Shown here: positions 40,364 through 50,200 of the stretch, piece after piece
Layout: each line of letters starts with the position of its first letter
Numbering within the stretch: position 1 is the stretch's first letter
Origin: an uncultured Bacteroidales bacterium
GTDB lineage: Bacteria > Bacteroidota > Bacteroidia > Bacteroidales > P3
Assembly (NCBI GenBank): GCA_949291555.1
Contig: CASEWE010000003.1
Span: forward strand, 62,001-126,000
Length of the DNA: 64,000 nucleotides
Direction: 5' to 3'
Translations under genes and position numbers: made by a program
Notes under the pieces: generated by a model
Database searches by the model: none
What the model was told of the DNA's origin: nothing
What the model saw: the letters and a program-made list of their open reading frames with translations, nothing else

Positions 40364-41551
40364 TTAGTCGAGAATTTCAGTTACCTGGCCGGCACCAACG
40401 GTCCTACCGCCTTCACGGATAGCGAAGCGAAGGTTCTGGCTCATGGCGATGGGGGCCAGCAGCTTGACTTCGATCGTCAAGTTATCGCCCGGCATAACCA
40501 TTTCCACGCCCTGCGGCAGGACGATTTCACCGGTCACGTCAGTCGTACGGAAGTAGAACTGGGGACGGTAGTTGTTATGGAACGGGGTATGACGGCCGCC
40601 TTCTTCTTTTTTCAGGATATAAACCTGAGCCTTGAAGTGCTTGTGCGGGGTAACCGAACCGGGCTTGGCGATAACCATACCACGGCGGATCTGATCCTTT
40701 TCAATACCGCGCAACAGCAAACCTACGTTATCGCCGGCTTCGCCGCGTTCGAGGATCTTGCGGAACATTTCAACCCCGGTAACCGTCGATTTGAGCTTTT
40801 CGTCGCCCATACCGATGATTTCAACGGGATCGCCCGAGTTGATGACACCGGATTCGATACGGCCGGTAGCAACCGTTCCACGGCCGGTGATGGAGAACAC
40901 GTCTTCGATAGGCATCAGGAAATCCTTGTCGACATCGCGCTGCGGCAGAGGAATCCAGTTGTCTACCGCTTCCATCAGTTCCAGGACTTTTTCTTCCCAC
41001 TTCGGCTCGCCGTTCAAGGCACCCAAAGCGGAACCGCGGATAACGGGCGTGTTGTCGCCGTCGTATTCGTAGAACGAAAGCAGTTCACGGATTTCCATTT
41101 CCACGAGGTCGAGCAATTCGGGGTCGTCGACCAAGTCTACCTTGTTCATGAAAACCACGATCCGGGGCACACCTACCTGACGGGCCAAAAGGATGTGCTC
41201 GCGGGTCTGGGGCATGGGACCGTCGGTAGCCGCTACGACCAGGATGGCACCGTCCATCTGGGCGGCACCGGTAACCATGTTCTTCACATAGTCGGCGTGC
41301 CCGGGGCAGTCAACGTGGGCGTAGTGGCGGTTTTCGGTCTGGTATTCGACGTGGGCGGTATTGATGGTGATACCACGCTCTTTTTCTTCGGGAGCGTTAT
41401 CGATAGAATCGAACGATTTTACTTCGGAAAGGCCTTTCTTGGCCAATACGGTGGTAATAGCGGCGGTCAAGGTCGTCTTACCGTGGTCAACGTGACCAAT
41501 GGTACCAATGTTAACGTGGGGTTTGGTACGCACGAATGTTTCTTTTGCCAT
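40364..41551 (-). CDS. tuf: Elongation factor Tu
   Basis: It has 395 residues. GTPase motifs: GHVDHGKTT (P-loop), DCPGHADY (G3) and NKVD (G4). The switch region is [13 protein letters not shown] and the kirromycin-site region is [24 protein letters not shown]. Delivers aminoacyl-tRNA to the ribosome. It is placed behind four tRNA genes and in front of tRNA-Trp and secE, like tufB of enterobacteria. Confidence 0.98.
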   Translation of the reverse strand: MAKETFVRTKPHVNIGTIGHVDHGKTTLTAAITTVLAKKGLSEVKSFDSIDNAPEEKERGITINTAHVEYQTENRHYAHVDCPGHADYVKNMVTGAAQMDGAILVVAATDGPMPQTREHILLARQVGVPRIVVFMNKVDLVDDPELLDLVEMEIRELLSFYEYDGDNTPVIRGSALGALNGEPKWEEKVLELMEAVDNWIPLPQRDVDKDFLMPIEDVFSITGRGTVATGRIESGVINSGDPVEIIGMGDEKLKSTVTGVEMFRKILERGEAGDNVGLLLRGIEKDQIRRGMVIAKPGSVTPHKHFKAQVYILKKEEGGRHTPFHNNYRPQFYFRTTDVTGEIVLPQGVEMVMPGDNLTIEVKLLAPIAMSQNLRFAIREGGRTVGAGQVTEILD

Positions 41552-41616
41552 ATCAAAAAATGTTTTAAGTGTATATAAACAAATTTGCGTGAAGCAAACC
41601 TCTTGCCCCCGCCTGG

Positions 41617-41688
<72 letters not shown>

Positions 41689-41701
41689 ATTCATACGTCT
41701 G

Positions 41702-41774
41702 AGCGGAAGACGGGGCTCGAACCCGCCGCCTGTAGCTTGGAAGGCTACCGCTCTACCAAATGAGCTACTTCCGC
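41702..41774 (-). tRNA. tRNA-Gly (anticodon TCC)
   Basis: 73 bases. The acceptor GCGGAAG pairs with CTTCCGC. The anticodon stem GTAGC/GCTAC encloses CTTCCAA, giving TCC. Confidence 0.96.
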
Positions 41775-41782
41775 TTTTTCCG

Positions 41783-41864
41783 TGGGAGGGGAAGGATTCG
41801 AACCTTCGAAGGCTAAGCCGACAGATTTACAGTCTGTTCCATTTGACCGCTCTGGAACCCTCCC
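41783..41864 (-). tRNA. tRNA-Tyr (anticodon GTA)
   Basis: 82 bases with a long variable arm, as expected for tRNA-Tyr. The acceptor GGGAGGG pairs with CCCTCCC. The anticodon stem ACAGA/TCTGT encloses CTGTAAA, giving GTA. Confidence 0.96.
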
Positions 41865-41924
41865 GTTTTTTTTTGCGACACGCGCTTTCCAATATGCGCC
41901 CGGTAGCTTGCTGCCGAACGGTTG

Positions 41925-41997
41925 AGCCAATGAAGGGACTCGAACCCACGACCGGCTGATTACAAATCAGCTGCTCTACCAACTGAGCTACATTGGC
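41925..41997 (-). tRNA. tRNA-Thr (anticodon TGT)
   Basis: 73 bases. The acceptor GCCAATG pairs with CATTGGC. The anticodon stem GCTGA/TCAGC encloses TTTGTAA, giving TGT. First gene of the operon. Confidence 0.96.
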
Positions 41998-42027
41998 GTC
42001 TTCCTTCTACCCGCCGCAAAAGGATTG

Positions 42028-42058
42028 CAAAAATACAACCGATTTCCCGATTTGCAAA
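42028..42058 (-). promoter_or_regulatory. Promoter P2 of the tRNA-tuf-rpo operon
   Basis: On the minus strand: TTTG (42058-42055), 19 bases, TATTTTTG (42035-42028). Both boxes match the Bacteroidota consensus exactly. Transcription would start about 25 bases before tRNA-Thr(TGT). Confidence 0.75.
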
Positions 42059-42182
42059 CTTTTGCCCGTTTTTTTTCTTTCCGCTGCGGCCGAAGGCTCA
42101 CGGTGCCGCCCTTTCAATGAACGATTTCCTCTTTTATTACAAGGTATGCCTGTTCAAGGAACCCTGACCCGAAAAGAGGGTG

Positions 42183-42213
42183 CAAAAGTACACATTTTTT
42201 TGTAATATCCAAA
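42183..42213 (-). promoter_or_regulatory. Promoter P1 of the tRNA-tuf-rpo operon
   Basis: On the minus strand: TTTG (42213-42210), 19 bases, TACTTTTG (42190-42183), again a full consensus match. It lies 155 bases upstream of P2 and points the same way, forming a tandem pair. Confidence 0.65.
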
Positions 42214-42414
42214 TTCCCCCTCCCCATCTTCCCTGTTTCTCCGCCGTCTGCCGGACAGCCATCGGTCTCCCCCCTGGCTTCCAATGCCGGGAGTCCCCTT
42301 TTCCCTTCCGTCTGCCGGATAGGCCTTCGTCCGAGCGGCAGGAAGGGGAAAAGAAGCGGGCGGGACTGTCCTCGCCTGCCTCCCCTTCGACAAGGCAACA
42401 GCGGGGAAAAGGAT

Positions 42415-42439
42415 TGCAATATATTTATATTGTATTTCC
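42415..42439. repeat. Palindromic repeat copy 1 (operator-like)
   Basis: Contains TGCAAT, 8 bases, ATTGTA: an inverted repeat with one mismatch. Copy 2 (42481-42505) aligns over 25 bases with few differences. Confidence 0.55.
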
Positions 42440-42480
42440 TCCAATGGCTTATCCGCAAGAACATCAAGCTCGGCAAGAAA

Positions 42481-42505
42481 TGCAATGCATTCATATTGCA
42501 TTCCC
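42481..42505. repeat. Palindromic repeat copy 2 (operator-like)
   Basis: Contains TGCAAT, 8 bases, ATTGCA: a perfect inverted repeat. It starts 66 bases after copy 1, about six helical turns, on the upstream side of the activase promoter. Confidence 0.55.
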
Positions 42506-42618
42506 TCTTCCGAACCGGATTTGCCACAGCCCTCACCCTTGGACCGAAGCCCTGGCCGCGCGCAAGGCTGATATTGCGGACGGCGGCGGGAAAAGGCAAC
42601 GGAACAGCCTTGAAACCC

Positions 42619-42646
42619 TTGCCTATCCGCACTTTTCTTATTTTTG
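42619..42646 (+). promoter_or_regulatory. Candidate promoter of the giant activase gene
   Basis: TATTTTTG at 42639-42646 matches the -7 consensus. A TTG at 42619-42621 lies 17 bases upstream, slightly closer than usual. This makes an ATG at 42644 unusable as start. Confidence 0.5.
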
Positions 42647-42769
42647 CAGCCCGACGCCCCGAAGACAGGGCGCTTCATGAAGACAGCAGCACCTCGGCAG
42701 CGTTCGAACCCGGTACGGCTCCGCGGCCGGCATGCGCTATCTTCACGGATCCTTTTTAAACGCATCAGC

Positions 42770-45700
42770 ATGGACATCCCTTTTTCTTCCGTCCCTTGCC
42801 GGGAAAACGCTACCGACAGCAAGGCCTCTCCCTATAAAACGGATAAGGACGCTTCCGAAATGCTCCGGGTCGGAATCGATATCGGTTCGACCACGGCGAA
42901 AATCGTGGCCTTGGACTCCGCCGGGAACGTAGCCTACAAAGACTACCGCCGCCATAACGCCGATGTCCGGAACGCGCTTTCGGCTTTCATCGACAATTTT
43001 CCCCCGAGACTCCGCCAAAACCCTTTTGCCTTGAAATTGACCGGCTCGGCCGGGTTGGGCGTAAGCGAACGCTACGGATTGCCCTTCATCCAGGAAGTCC
43101 TTGCCCTGAATTTCTTTGCCAAGGAAGAAGGGAAAGGCTTGCAGACCCTGATCGACATCGGGGGGGAAGATGCAAAAATCGTCTTCCTCAATCCCGAATC
43201 GATTCCCGATATGCGCATGAACGGCAATTGCGCGGGCGGAACAGGCGCCTTCATCGATCAAATGTCCGCCTTGCTGGGCATGAGCCTCGAAGAAATGGAT
43301 CGCGCGGCCGCCCAAGCCGCCCATATCCACCCGATCGCTTCCCGCTGCGGGGTCTTTTCCAAAACCGATGTGCAGAACCTGGTCGCCAAGAACGTTTGCC
43401 GGGAAGACATCTGCGCTTCGATTTTCCATGCCATAGCCGTCCAAGTTACCGCCTCGCTCTCGCGCGGGCACGAAATCCGCCCGAAAGTGCTTTTCTGCGG
43501 CGGGCCGCTCACTTTCTTGCCTTCCTTGCGCAAAGCTTTCGCCGATTACCTCCATCTGGGGGAAGAAGACATTTTCCGGACCTGCGACACGAACCTGCTC
43601 ACCGCGAAAGGGTGCGCCTATTCCATCCGTTTCCAGGATGCCGCCATCCTTACCGCATCCGGACTGAAAGAAAAGCTCCTTTCCATTCCCGCGGCCGCTA
43701 CCGGAAAGGACAGCTATTCCCTTCCTCCCATTTTCCAAAGCCAGAACCAATACGAGCGATGGAAAGCCCGGAAAGCCGAAAGCGGGCACTTGCTTGCCGA
43801 GCCGCAAGACGAAGAAGTGCTGGTCATGGGCGTGGATTCGGGAAGCACCACCACCAAGATTGTCATGGTGAATCCCGAAGGCCGGATGGTCTTTGCCTAT
43901 TATGCCAAAAACCTGGGCGAACCCGTAGCCACGGTACGCAAGGGGCTGGAACTCTTCGCAAGCCAGCTCAGGGAAAAAGGCCTGCACTGCTCGGTAATCG
44001 CCGGCTGCTCGACCGGTTACGGCGAAGATCTGATAAAAGCCGCGTTCGACTTGGATTTTTCCATTGTCGAAACCATGGCGCACTACACGGCCGCCAAGAA
44101 AATCTGCCCCGAGGTGGATTTCATCTTGGACATAGGCGGACAGGACATGAAAGCCCTTTTCATCGAAAAGGGCATCCTGAGCCGGGTAGAGCTGAACGAA
44201 GCCTGCTCCTCGGGCTGCGGGTCTTTTTTGGAAACTTTTGCCAATTCATTGGGATTCAGCGCTGAAGAATTTTCCCAAAAAGCCGTTCTTGCCCCGCATC
44301 CCTGCGATTTGGGAACCCGCTGCACGGTTTTCATGAATTCGAAAATCAAGCAATCCCTCCGGGAAGGAGCCGCCGTGGAAGACATTGCCGCCGGGCTGGC
44401 CTATTCGGTGGTGAAAAACTGCTTGTACAAGGTCCTGAAAATCCGGGATGCCCGACTGGGCGAACATATCGTGGTCCAAGGAGGCTGCATGCGCAACGAC
44501 GCCGTGGTGAAAGCCTTCGAAAACATGACCGGGCAGGAGGTCTACCGCAACAGCCGGCCGGAATTGATGGGTGCCTACGGCTGCGCCTTGCACGCCTGGG
44601 AGCAGATGCGCAACGACCATCCGGTCCACCGCCTCGACCTCGGGAAAGAAATCCGGTTCGAACGCTCGCAGACCACTTGCCACGGGTGCGAGAACAATTG
44701 CTTCATCGACACCTACGTGTTCGAAAACGGGCAACGCTACCATTCGGGTAACAAATGTGAAAAAATATTCACGTCCCGCCCCCGGGAAGAAAAAGGAGAA
44801 AACATTTACGCTTTCCGGAACCGGAGGGTATTCGAACAGCAGCAAGCCCCCCCTGCCCGGCCGGTCCTGAGAATCGGCATTCCCCGCGTCCTGAATTCCT
44901 ATGCCGACTTCCCGTTCTGGGAGACCTTCTTCGCGGCCTTCGGCATGGAAGTGGTGGTCAGCGACCCTTCCACTTACCAGGAATACGAAAAGCACCTGAG
45001 GGAAGTGATGAGCGACAACATCTGCTTCCCAGCCAAGCTGGTGCATGCCCATATCCACAACCTTTACGCGAAAAAACCGGACAGGATTTTCTTCCCCTAC
45101 GTGGTCTACGAGAGCAAATGGGACAAGACCGAAGCCAATTCGTACAACTGCCCCATCGTTTCCAGCTACAACACCCTGATAAAGAACCTGCAAAAAGACG
45201 GGGACATTCCCATCGACAACCCGGTCTTCACGTTCAAAGACCGGAAACTGACAGTCAGGAACGCCAAGACATACATCAAAAAGCTTTGGAACGGGGAACC
45301 CGGCCGGAAAAGCGATGAGGCAAAGGCGTTGCCTGCGCCCATGCCGGACGGGAAGGAAATCGAAACCGCCGTGGACAAAGCCTTCCAAGCCATGGAACGA
45401 TTCCAGGCCGACATGCTCTCCCGCAACCGGGAAATCCTGGCCAAAGCCCGGGCCGAGCACCGCCTGTGCGTGCTGCTTGCCGGCCGGCCGTACCACACCG
45501 ATCCGCTTGTCCAGCACAAGCTCAGCGACATGATTGCCGACCTGGGCGCCTGCGTGATCAACGAGGAAATCGTGGATCGCAAAGCCGGAATGGACATGCA
45601 GGACACCTACCTGCTTTCCCAGTGGAATTACATCAACCGGATTGCCAAAGCCGCCAAATGGGCCGGCATGCAAGGCCCGGACGTGCATTACGTGCAAATG

Positions 45701-47119
45701 ACCTCTTTCGGCTGCGGGCCCGATGCGTTCCTCATCGATGAAACCAGCCACATGCTGCACAGGCACGGGAAAACGGCCACCATCATAAAAATCGACGACA
45801 TCAACAATATCGGGTCGATGAAGCTCCGGATACGGAGCCTGATAGAAAGCCTGCAAGCGGAGGACAAGCCCTCGGGCAAGGTCTCTCCTTTCCTTTCCAC
45901 AAAGACGTTTTCCAAGGAAGACAAACGCCGCAAGATACTGGCCCCGTTCTTCACCGAATACCTTTCTCCCTTCCTGCCCGAACTTTTCCGGATAAACGGC
46001 TACGAGCTGGAAGTCCTCCCGCTCAGCGACCAGGAATCGGCCGAATGGGGCCTGAGGTTCGCCAACAACGAAGTCTGCTATCCGGCCACCCTGATTGTAG
46101 GAGATGTCATAAAAGCCTTGAAATCGGGTCGTTACAACATCGAAGAATGCGCGGTAGGCATCACCCAGACAGGCGGGCAATGCCGGGCTTCCAACTACTA
46201 CCCCATCATCAAGAAAGCTTTGGTCGATGCCGGTTTTGCCGATGTCCCGGTCATTTCGGTCAGCTTCGGTTCGGGAATCAGCAACCAGCAGCCCGGGTTC
46301 CGGATCCAGTGGATGAAATCCATCCCGATCACTCTCAGCGCGGTCTTGTTCGGAGACTGGCTTTCGAAATTCTACCATGCCACCGCGGTACGCTGCCCCC
46401 GACCTGACGAAGCCCGCGGGCTTCGCGACCGGTATCTGGCCTTGGCCAAAACCGAAGTCCTGCACCGCAGCACGAAAGGATTGCTCCTTCTCCTGTGGCA
46501 AGCGGCCGCGGATTTCAACGCCTTGCTCCCGCCCGGCCCTCTCGAATTGCCGCAAGTCGGCATCGTGGGCGAGATTTTCCTGAAATACCATCCTTTTGCC
46601 AACAAGCATGTGGAGGACTACCTGATGGAAAGGGGCTTCGAGGTGCTTCCTCCGGCCATGCTGCCGTTTTTCGTGCAAAGCTTCGTCAACACCGAGACCA
46701 AACGGGAAAACGATACCGACCGCATCCTGATTCCCAAAGGGGTGATGGAATTCTTCTACCACCTGCTCAAGCGCCGGTGCAAGGAATTCGAGGAAACGGC
46801 CCGGGGATTCCGGTACTACCGGCCTTCGGAAGATGTATTCGAACTTTCAGAAAACGTGAAGGAGTTCCTTCCCTTGGTGGTGCAATTCGGGGAGGGATGG
46901 CTGCTGCCGGCCGAAATCATCGCCTTTGCCAAGCAAAAGGCGAAAGCCGTGCTGTCCCTGCAGCCTTTCGGCTGCATTGCCAACCACATCATCTCGAAAG
47001 GGCTGGAAAACAAAATCAAGCAAAAATACCCCGGAACCAGCCTGCTCTCCCTCGATTTCGATTCGGGCGTGAGCGAGGTGAACATCGTGAACCGCCTGCG
47101 CCTGCTTCTGGACGCCTGA
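42770..47119 (+). CDS. Giant 2-hydroxyacyl-CoA dehydratase activase-type protein (two ASKHA domains plus dehydratase-like C-terminus)
   Basis: It has 1449 residues if ATG 42770 is used; ATG 42677 and ATG 42860 (MLRVGIDIGS) are alternatives. Two BadF/BadG-type ATPase domains lie in tandem. Domain 1 (about 33-290) has GIDIGSTTAK, NCAGGTGAFID and SRCGVF. Domain 2 (about 352-610) has GVDSGSTTTK, ACSSGCGSFLE and TRCTVF. Each keeps both cysteines that in HgdC-type activases ligate the bridging [4Fe-4S] cluster. A linker with CHGCENNC (about 636) is followed by a DUF2229 domain (about 700-920) and a C-terminal dehydratase-subunit-like part with further cysteines. Widespread in anaerobes; the substrate of the fused form is not established. 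A low-potential, ATP-driven electron transfer role is inferred. Confidence 0.88.
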   Translation: MDIPFSSVPCRENATDSKASPYKTDKDASEMLRVGIDIGSTTAKIVALDSAGNVAYKDYRRHNADVRNALSAFIDNFPPRLRQNPFALKLTGSAGLGVSERYGLPFIQEVLALNFFAKEEGKGLQTLIDIGGEDAKIVFLNPESIPDMRMNGNCAGGTGAFIDQMSALLGMSLEEMDRAAAQAAHIHPIASRCGVFSKTDVQNLVAKNVCREDICASIFHAIAVQVTASLSRGHEIRPKVLFCGGPLTFLPSLRKAFADYLHLGEEDIFRTCDTNLLTAKGCAYSIRFQDAAILTASGLKEKLLSIPAAATGKDSYSLPPIFQSQNQYERWKARKAESGHLLAEPQDEEVLVMGVDSGSTTTKIVMVNPEGRMVFAYYAKNLGEPVATVRKGLELFASQLREKGLHCSVIAGCSTGYGEDLIKAAFDLDFSIVETMAHYTAAKKICPEVDFILDIGGQDMKALFIEKGILSRVELNEACSSGCGSFLETFANSLGFSAEEFSQKAVLAPHPCDLGTRCTVFMNSKIKQSLREGAAVEDIAAGLAYSVVKNCLYKVLKIRDARLGEHIVVQGGCMRNDAVVKAFENMTGQEVYRNSRPELMGAYGCALHAWEQMRNDHPVHRLDLGKEIRFERSQTTCHGCENNCFIDTYVFENGQRYHSGNKCEKIFTSRPREEKGENIYAFRNRRVFEQQQAPPARPVLRIGIPRVLNSYADFPFWETFFAAFGMEVVVSDPSTYQEYEKHLREVMSDNICFPAKLVHAHIHNLYAKKPDRIFFPYVVYESKWDKTEANSYNCPIVSSYNTLIKNLQKDGDIPIDNPVFTFKDRKLTVRNAKTYIKKLWNGEPGRKSDEAKALPAPMPDGKEIETAVDKAFQAMERFQADMLSRNREILAKARAEHRLCVLLAGRPYHTDPLVQHKLSDMIADLGACVINEEIVDRKAGMDMQDTYLLSQWNYINRIAKAAKWAGMQGPDVHYVQMTSFGCGPDAFLIDETSHMLHRHGKTATIIKIDDINNIGSMKLRIRSLIESLQAEDKPSGKVSPFLSTKTFSKEDKRRKILAPFFTEYLSPFLPELFRINGYELEVLPLSDQESAEWGLRFANNEVCYPATLIVGDVIKALKSGRYNIEECAVGITQTGGQCRASNYYPIIKKALVDAGFADVPVISVSFGSGISNQQPGFRIQWMKSIPITLSAVLFGDWLSKFYHATAVRCPRPDEARGLRDRYLALAKTEVLHRSTKGLLLLLWQAAADFNALLPPGPLELPQVGIVGEIFLKYHPFANKHVEDYLMERGFEVLPPAMLPFFVQSFVNTETKRENDTDRILIPKGVMEFFYHLLKRRCKEFEETARGFRYYRPSEDVFELSENVKEFLPLVVQFGEGWLLPAEIIAFAKQKAKAVLSLQPFGCIANHIISKGLENKIKQKYPGTSLLSLDFDSGVSEVNIVNRLRLLLDA

Positions 47120-47130
47120 AAAACAAGCGC

Positions 47131-47180
47131 GTAAAAAACAAGCGCGTCGGCCGGATTTTTCAATCCGGCCGACGCGCTTG
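47131..47180 (-). terminator. Terminator between the activase and T9SS adhesin 2 genes
   Basis: A perfect 19-bp inverted repeat (47139-47157 with 47162-47180) with a 4-base loop. On the minus strand it is followed by TTTTTT (47138-47133), so it terminates the adhesin gene; it may also stop the convergent activase transcript. A direct repeat of about 12 bases (AACAAGCGCGT) abuts it. Confidence 0.8.
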
Positions 47181-47205
47181 ACGTCCCAGCGGCAAAAGCC
47201 GGGCC

Positions 47206-50200
47206 TTACCGCACTACCAGCCGCAGCACGGCCGAACCATTGCCGGTCTTCACCGCCACGAGGTACATTCCCGGAGCAAAGCCGGAAACATTGTAACGGA
47301 AATCCCGACGGGCAAGCCCGGGCTCGGACACATACAAGGCCCTGCCTTGCAAGTCGTAGATGGAAACCTGCTCGATCTGGGCGGACAAGGTCCGGATCGA
47401 GAATGCTTCCGTTGCCGGATTCGGATACAATTCAACATCTTCAGCCAAGCCGATCCCGGTCTGGTTCCCGGCCGGCTTCGAGATGAAAATGTCGTCGATC
47501 ATGAACGCGAACAGATTGTCGGAAACGCACTGGAAGGCAACATGGACTTCTTTTCCGGCATAATCGGACAAATCCACCTCCACCCTTTCCCATGCCGTTT
47601 CAGGCGCTTCGCGCAAACCGCCGATCACCACGAAATCATCGGGGTCGGTTCCGGTCTCGGAAACCAGCACGTTATATTTTTCCAGCTCGGGCTGGGCCAT
47701 GTAGCTCTTCACGTAAAATTCCGCATAAGCACCGGTAGCGGGCAAAAGCAGCTTGGGCGAGATCAGCCAGTCGTTGTTGGGTTCCCCGGTGGAATTATAA
47801 ATGCTGAGACCGAAACGTTCTCCCCCGTGAGGCGTGATCAACTCGCCGGCCGTCTCGAGCAAAGACGGCGTTGTAAGACCGGGATTGAACGCCATGAACC
47901 CGAAAGGCTCCCCTTCGTGCGGGAAAGAAGTCCCGCTCCATCCGCCGGAAGGCTGCCCGTCCGCATCCAAGGTAGTCCAAGCGGGATTGAATCCCGAAAC
48001 GGAAAAATCGGAGCAATATTCGAATGTCATCCGGTACGGATCTTCCGGCAAGAAGGTACGCACTTCCATCCGGCAAGTATCGTTGGCCGGGTTTTCATCC
48101 CCTTCCAGCGAAGTGAAAGCCACCAATTGGTACACAGCCTCGTTCCGGGAAAGATCGGCCGTGAACTCCACTTCGACCGATGAATACCCCGCCACTTCAA
48201 CCGTCTTCGATTGCGCTTGCTTGTCTACCAGCAAATACACAGGCACGTTTTCCATCGAAGGGCCCGAATTGACCACTTTCAGCCTTACCGGTTCATTGCT
48301 GCTGAAAAGGCCGCCGTTGGAAGGCGCCAGGAAAGATTCCACCGAAACATCTTTCAAGACCGGATTCCCGCCGTGGCCGAAAAGGGCGCGGATCGCGGCA
48401 TAGCCGACCCCGCCGCGCTGAAGCACGGCCTGGCCTTCGGCAATCGCATACAAAGCATCTACCGCTTGCATGTCGGTGACCAAGGAATAGCCCGAAACCT
48501 GCACAGCAATCATGTACGAGCCTTTTTCGAGCAGCAAGGCCGGAATGCCGTACTCGGCCTGGCCGGCCTGCGTGCCTTTGCGCACGACGGCCTGGTAAAC
48601 CAAGCTGCCCAAAGAGGCGGTTTCTTCGTTCCATTTCCAAATATACAGGCCTGCATCCTGATCGTACAAGGACGAAGCCCAACCCACGGAAATCCCTGTC
48701 AAGGTATCGGTTACCGGCAAACGGAACACCATGCCGGCCGGATACCCTCCGGTATTGATCTGGTAGGAGAAATCCCCGTACATGCCGGCATCTACCTGGT
48801 CGTAGGCCATGACGCTGTCGGTTACCTCGATGGTAGCCGCGGCCTCGTTGTCGGCCATGTAAGCCTCGTCTTCATGGCCGGCAATGACCGCGCGGGCCAA
48901 GAGTCCCACCTCGCCGCCGGCAACCTCGCCGATGGAGAAACCTACCGGAGCCATGGAAACGCGGCCCGGTTCGCCCACGTAGACGGAATCCGCGCCAAGA
49001 AGGGTTCCGCCGTCGGCGCGCCGAATCGAAAGACGCGCCTTATCGACCGGCTCTTTTCCTCGGTTTTCCAATTGGAACCAAGCCGTCTGCCCGCCCGCAA
49101 GGTGTTCGGCCGGCTGCTTGACGGCAAAGCCGCCAAAAGCCTCGAGCCGCAAATCGTAATCCAGTTTCTCGGATATTTCGGCAGCGCGGACATAGATGGT
49201 CCCGTGCTGGGTCAGCGGAACGATGGCGAAACTGTAGCCGGCAGAGGAAGGCGCCTCGAAAACGGTATCTATGCGGGCCATTTCCTCGTTCGTGGTATGG
49301 TAACGGTAAGAAAGAAAGGTTGTCCATTGCTCGACCGGAGTCCCGGAAATCCCGTAGCGGACATCGAAATCGTCTACCACCGCGATCGTCATGTCATAGC
49401 CGCCGGCCATGTAATCCATCCGGAAACGGTAGTCCTTGCCTTGGGTCAATTCCACGCAACGGGAAATCAGGGGCCATGCGCCTGCGGCATTCATTGCCAA
49501 ATAATAGTCCTCGTCATAGTTCCAGGCCCCCTCCTCGCATGTCCAGTCGGCCCGCTGGCTGCTGTCGGTGAAGTCGGTCTCAAGCCGGGCCAAGGGTTCG
49601 AAATGCACGACCCTTCCCGAACGGCTGTTATTGTCCACGTTCTGCTCCCCATTGCCCATGGCGGATTCCACCTTGCCTTCCACGACGATTTCGTAATTCC
49701 CGGTCCCGGAAAAATCGAACATCGTGTCGAACCAGACAGAAAGGGTATCTTCCGAAGGTATCGGTTCCGAGAACTTCTGGGAAACGTATTCCCGACCGTT
49801 CACCTTGCAAGCCAAGGAAAAATCGGCAATCGCCAAAGTCCCCGTATTGGCCACGACCGCACCGATCCTTTCCCTGTCTCCCAGGCCGCAAGCCGATACC
49901 GGGAGCATCAGCCTTTCTATCCTGAGGTCGGGAACGCCGGTGTAGGAGCCTTCCCCTATCAAGACATTGTCCACTCTGATCCCCATCTGTCCCGGCTTGG
50001 AAAACGCATGGAAAGCAAAATAATAGTCGCCGGCTTCTTCAATGTCGAACTCCACGACCTTGAATTCGAAACCTGCCGAACTGCCGCTGGTGCCGTTGCA
50101 GAAATTGGTGTCCTGCCAGATGACCCGCATGAGCTCCGGCTCGCTGGTAGTGCCGTACAAGAGCGCCAGGTTCTCGACCCATTCCTGCTCGGCCGAAGAA

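Larger units (their letters stand above)
41998..42769. other. Intergenic region between the tRNA-tuf-rpo operon and the giant activase gene
   Basis: About 770 bases. It contains two minus-strand promoters for the tRNA/tuf operon (near 42028 and 42183), a pair of palindromic 25-base repeats (42415-42439, 42481-42505) and a plus-strand promoter near 42619 for the activase. Between 42210 and 42410 nothing was recognised. Open frames here lack family features and overlap the promoters. Confidence 0.6.

Noticed and set aside
42114..42822. Overlapping minus-strand frames of 170-220 codons in the region upstream of the activase
   Set aside because: They cross both operon promoters and the palindromic repeats, are low in conserved features and overlap each other; non-coding is more likely.
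44246..46762. 838-codon minus-strand frame opposite the giant activase gene
   Set aside because: No motifs; the plus strand carries the conserved ATPase and cysteine motifs.
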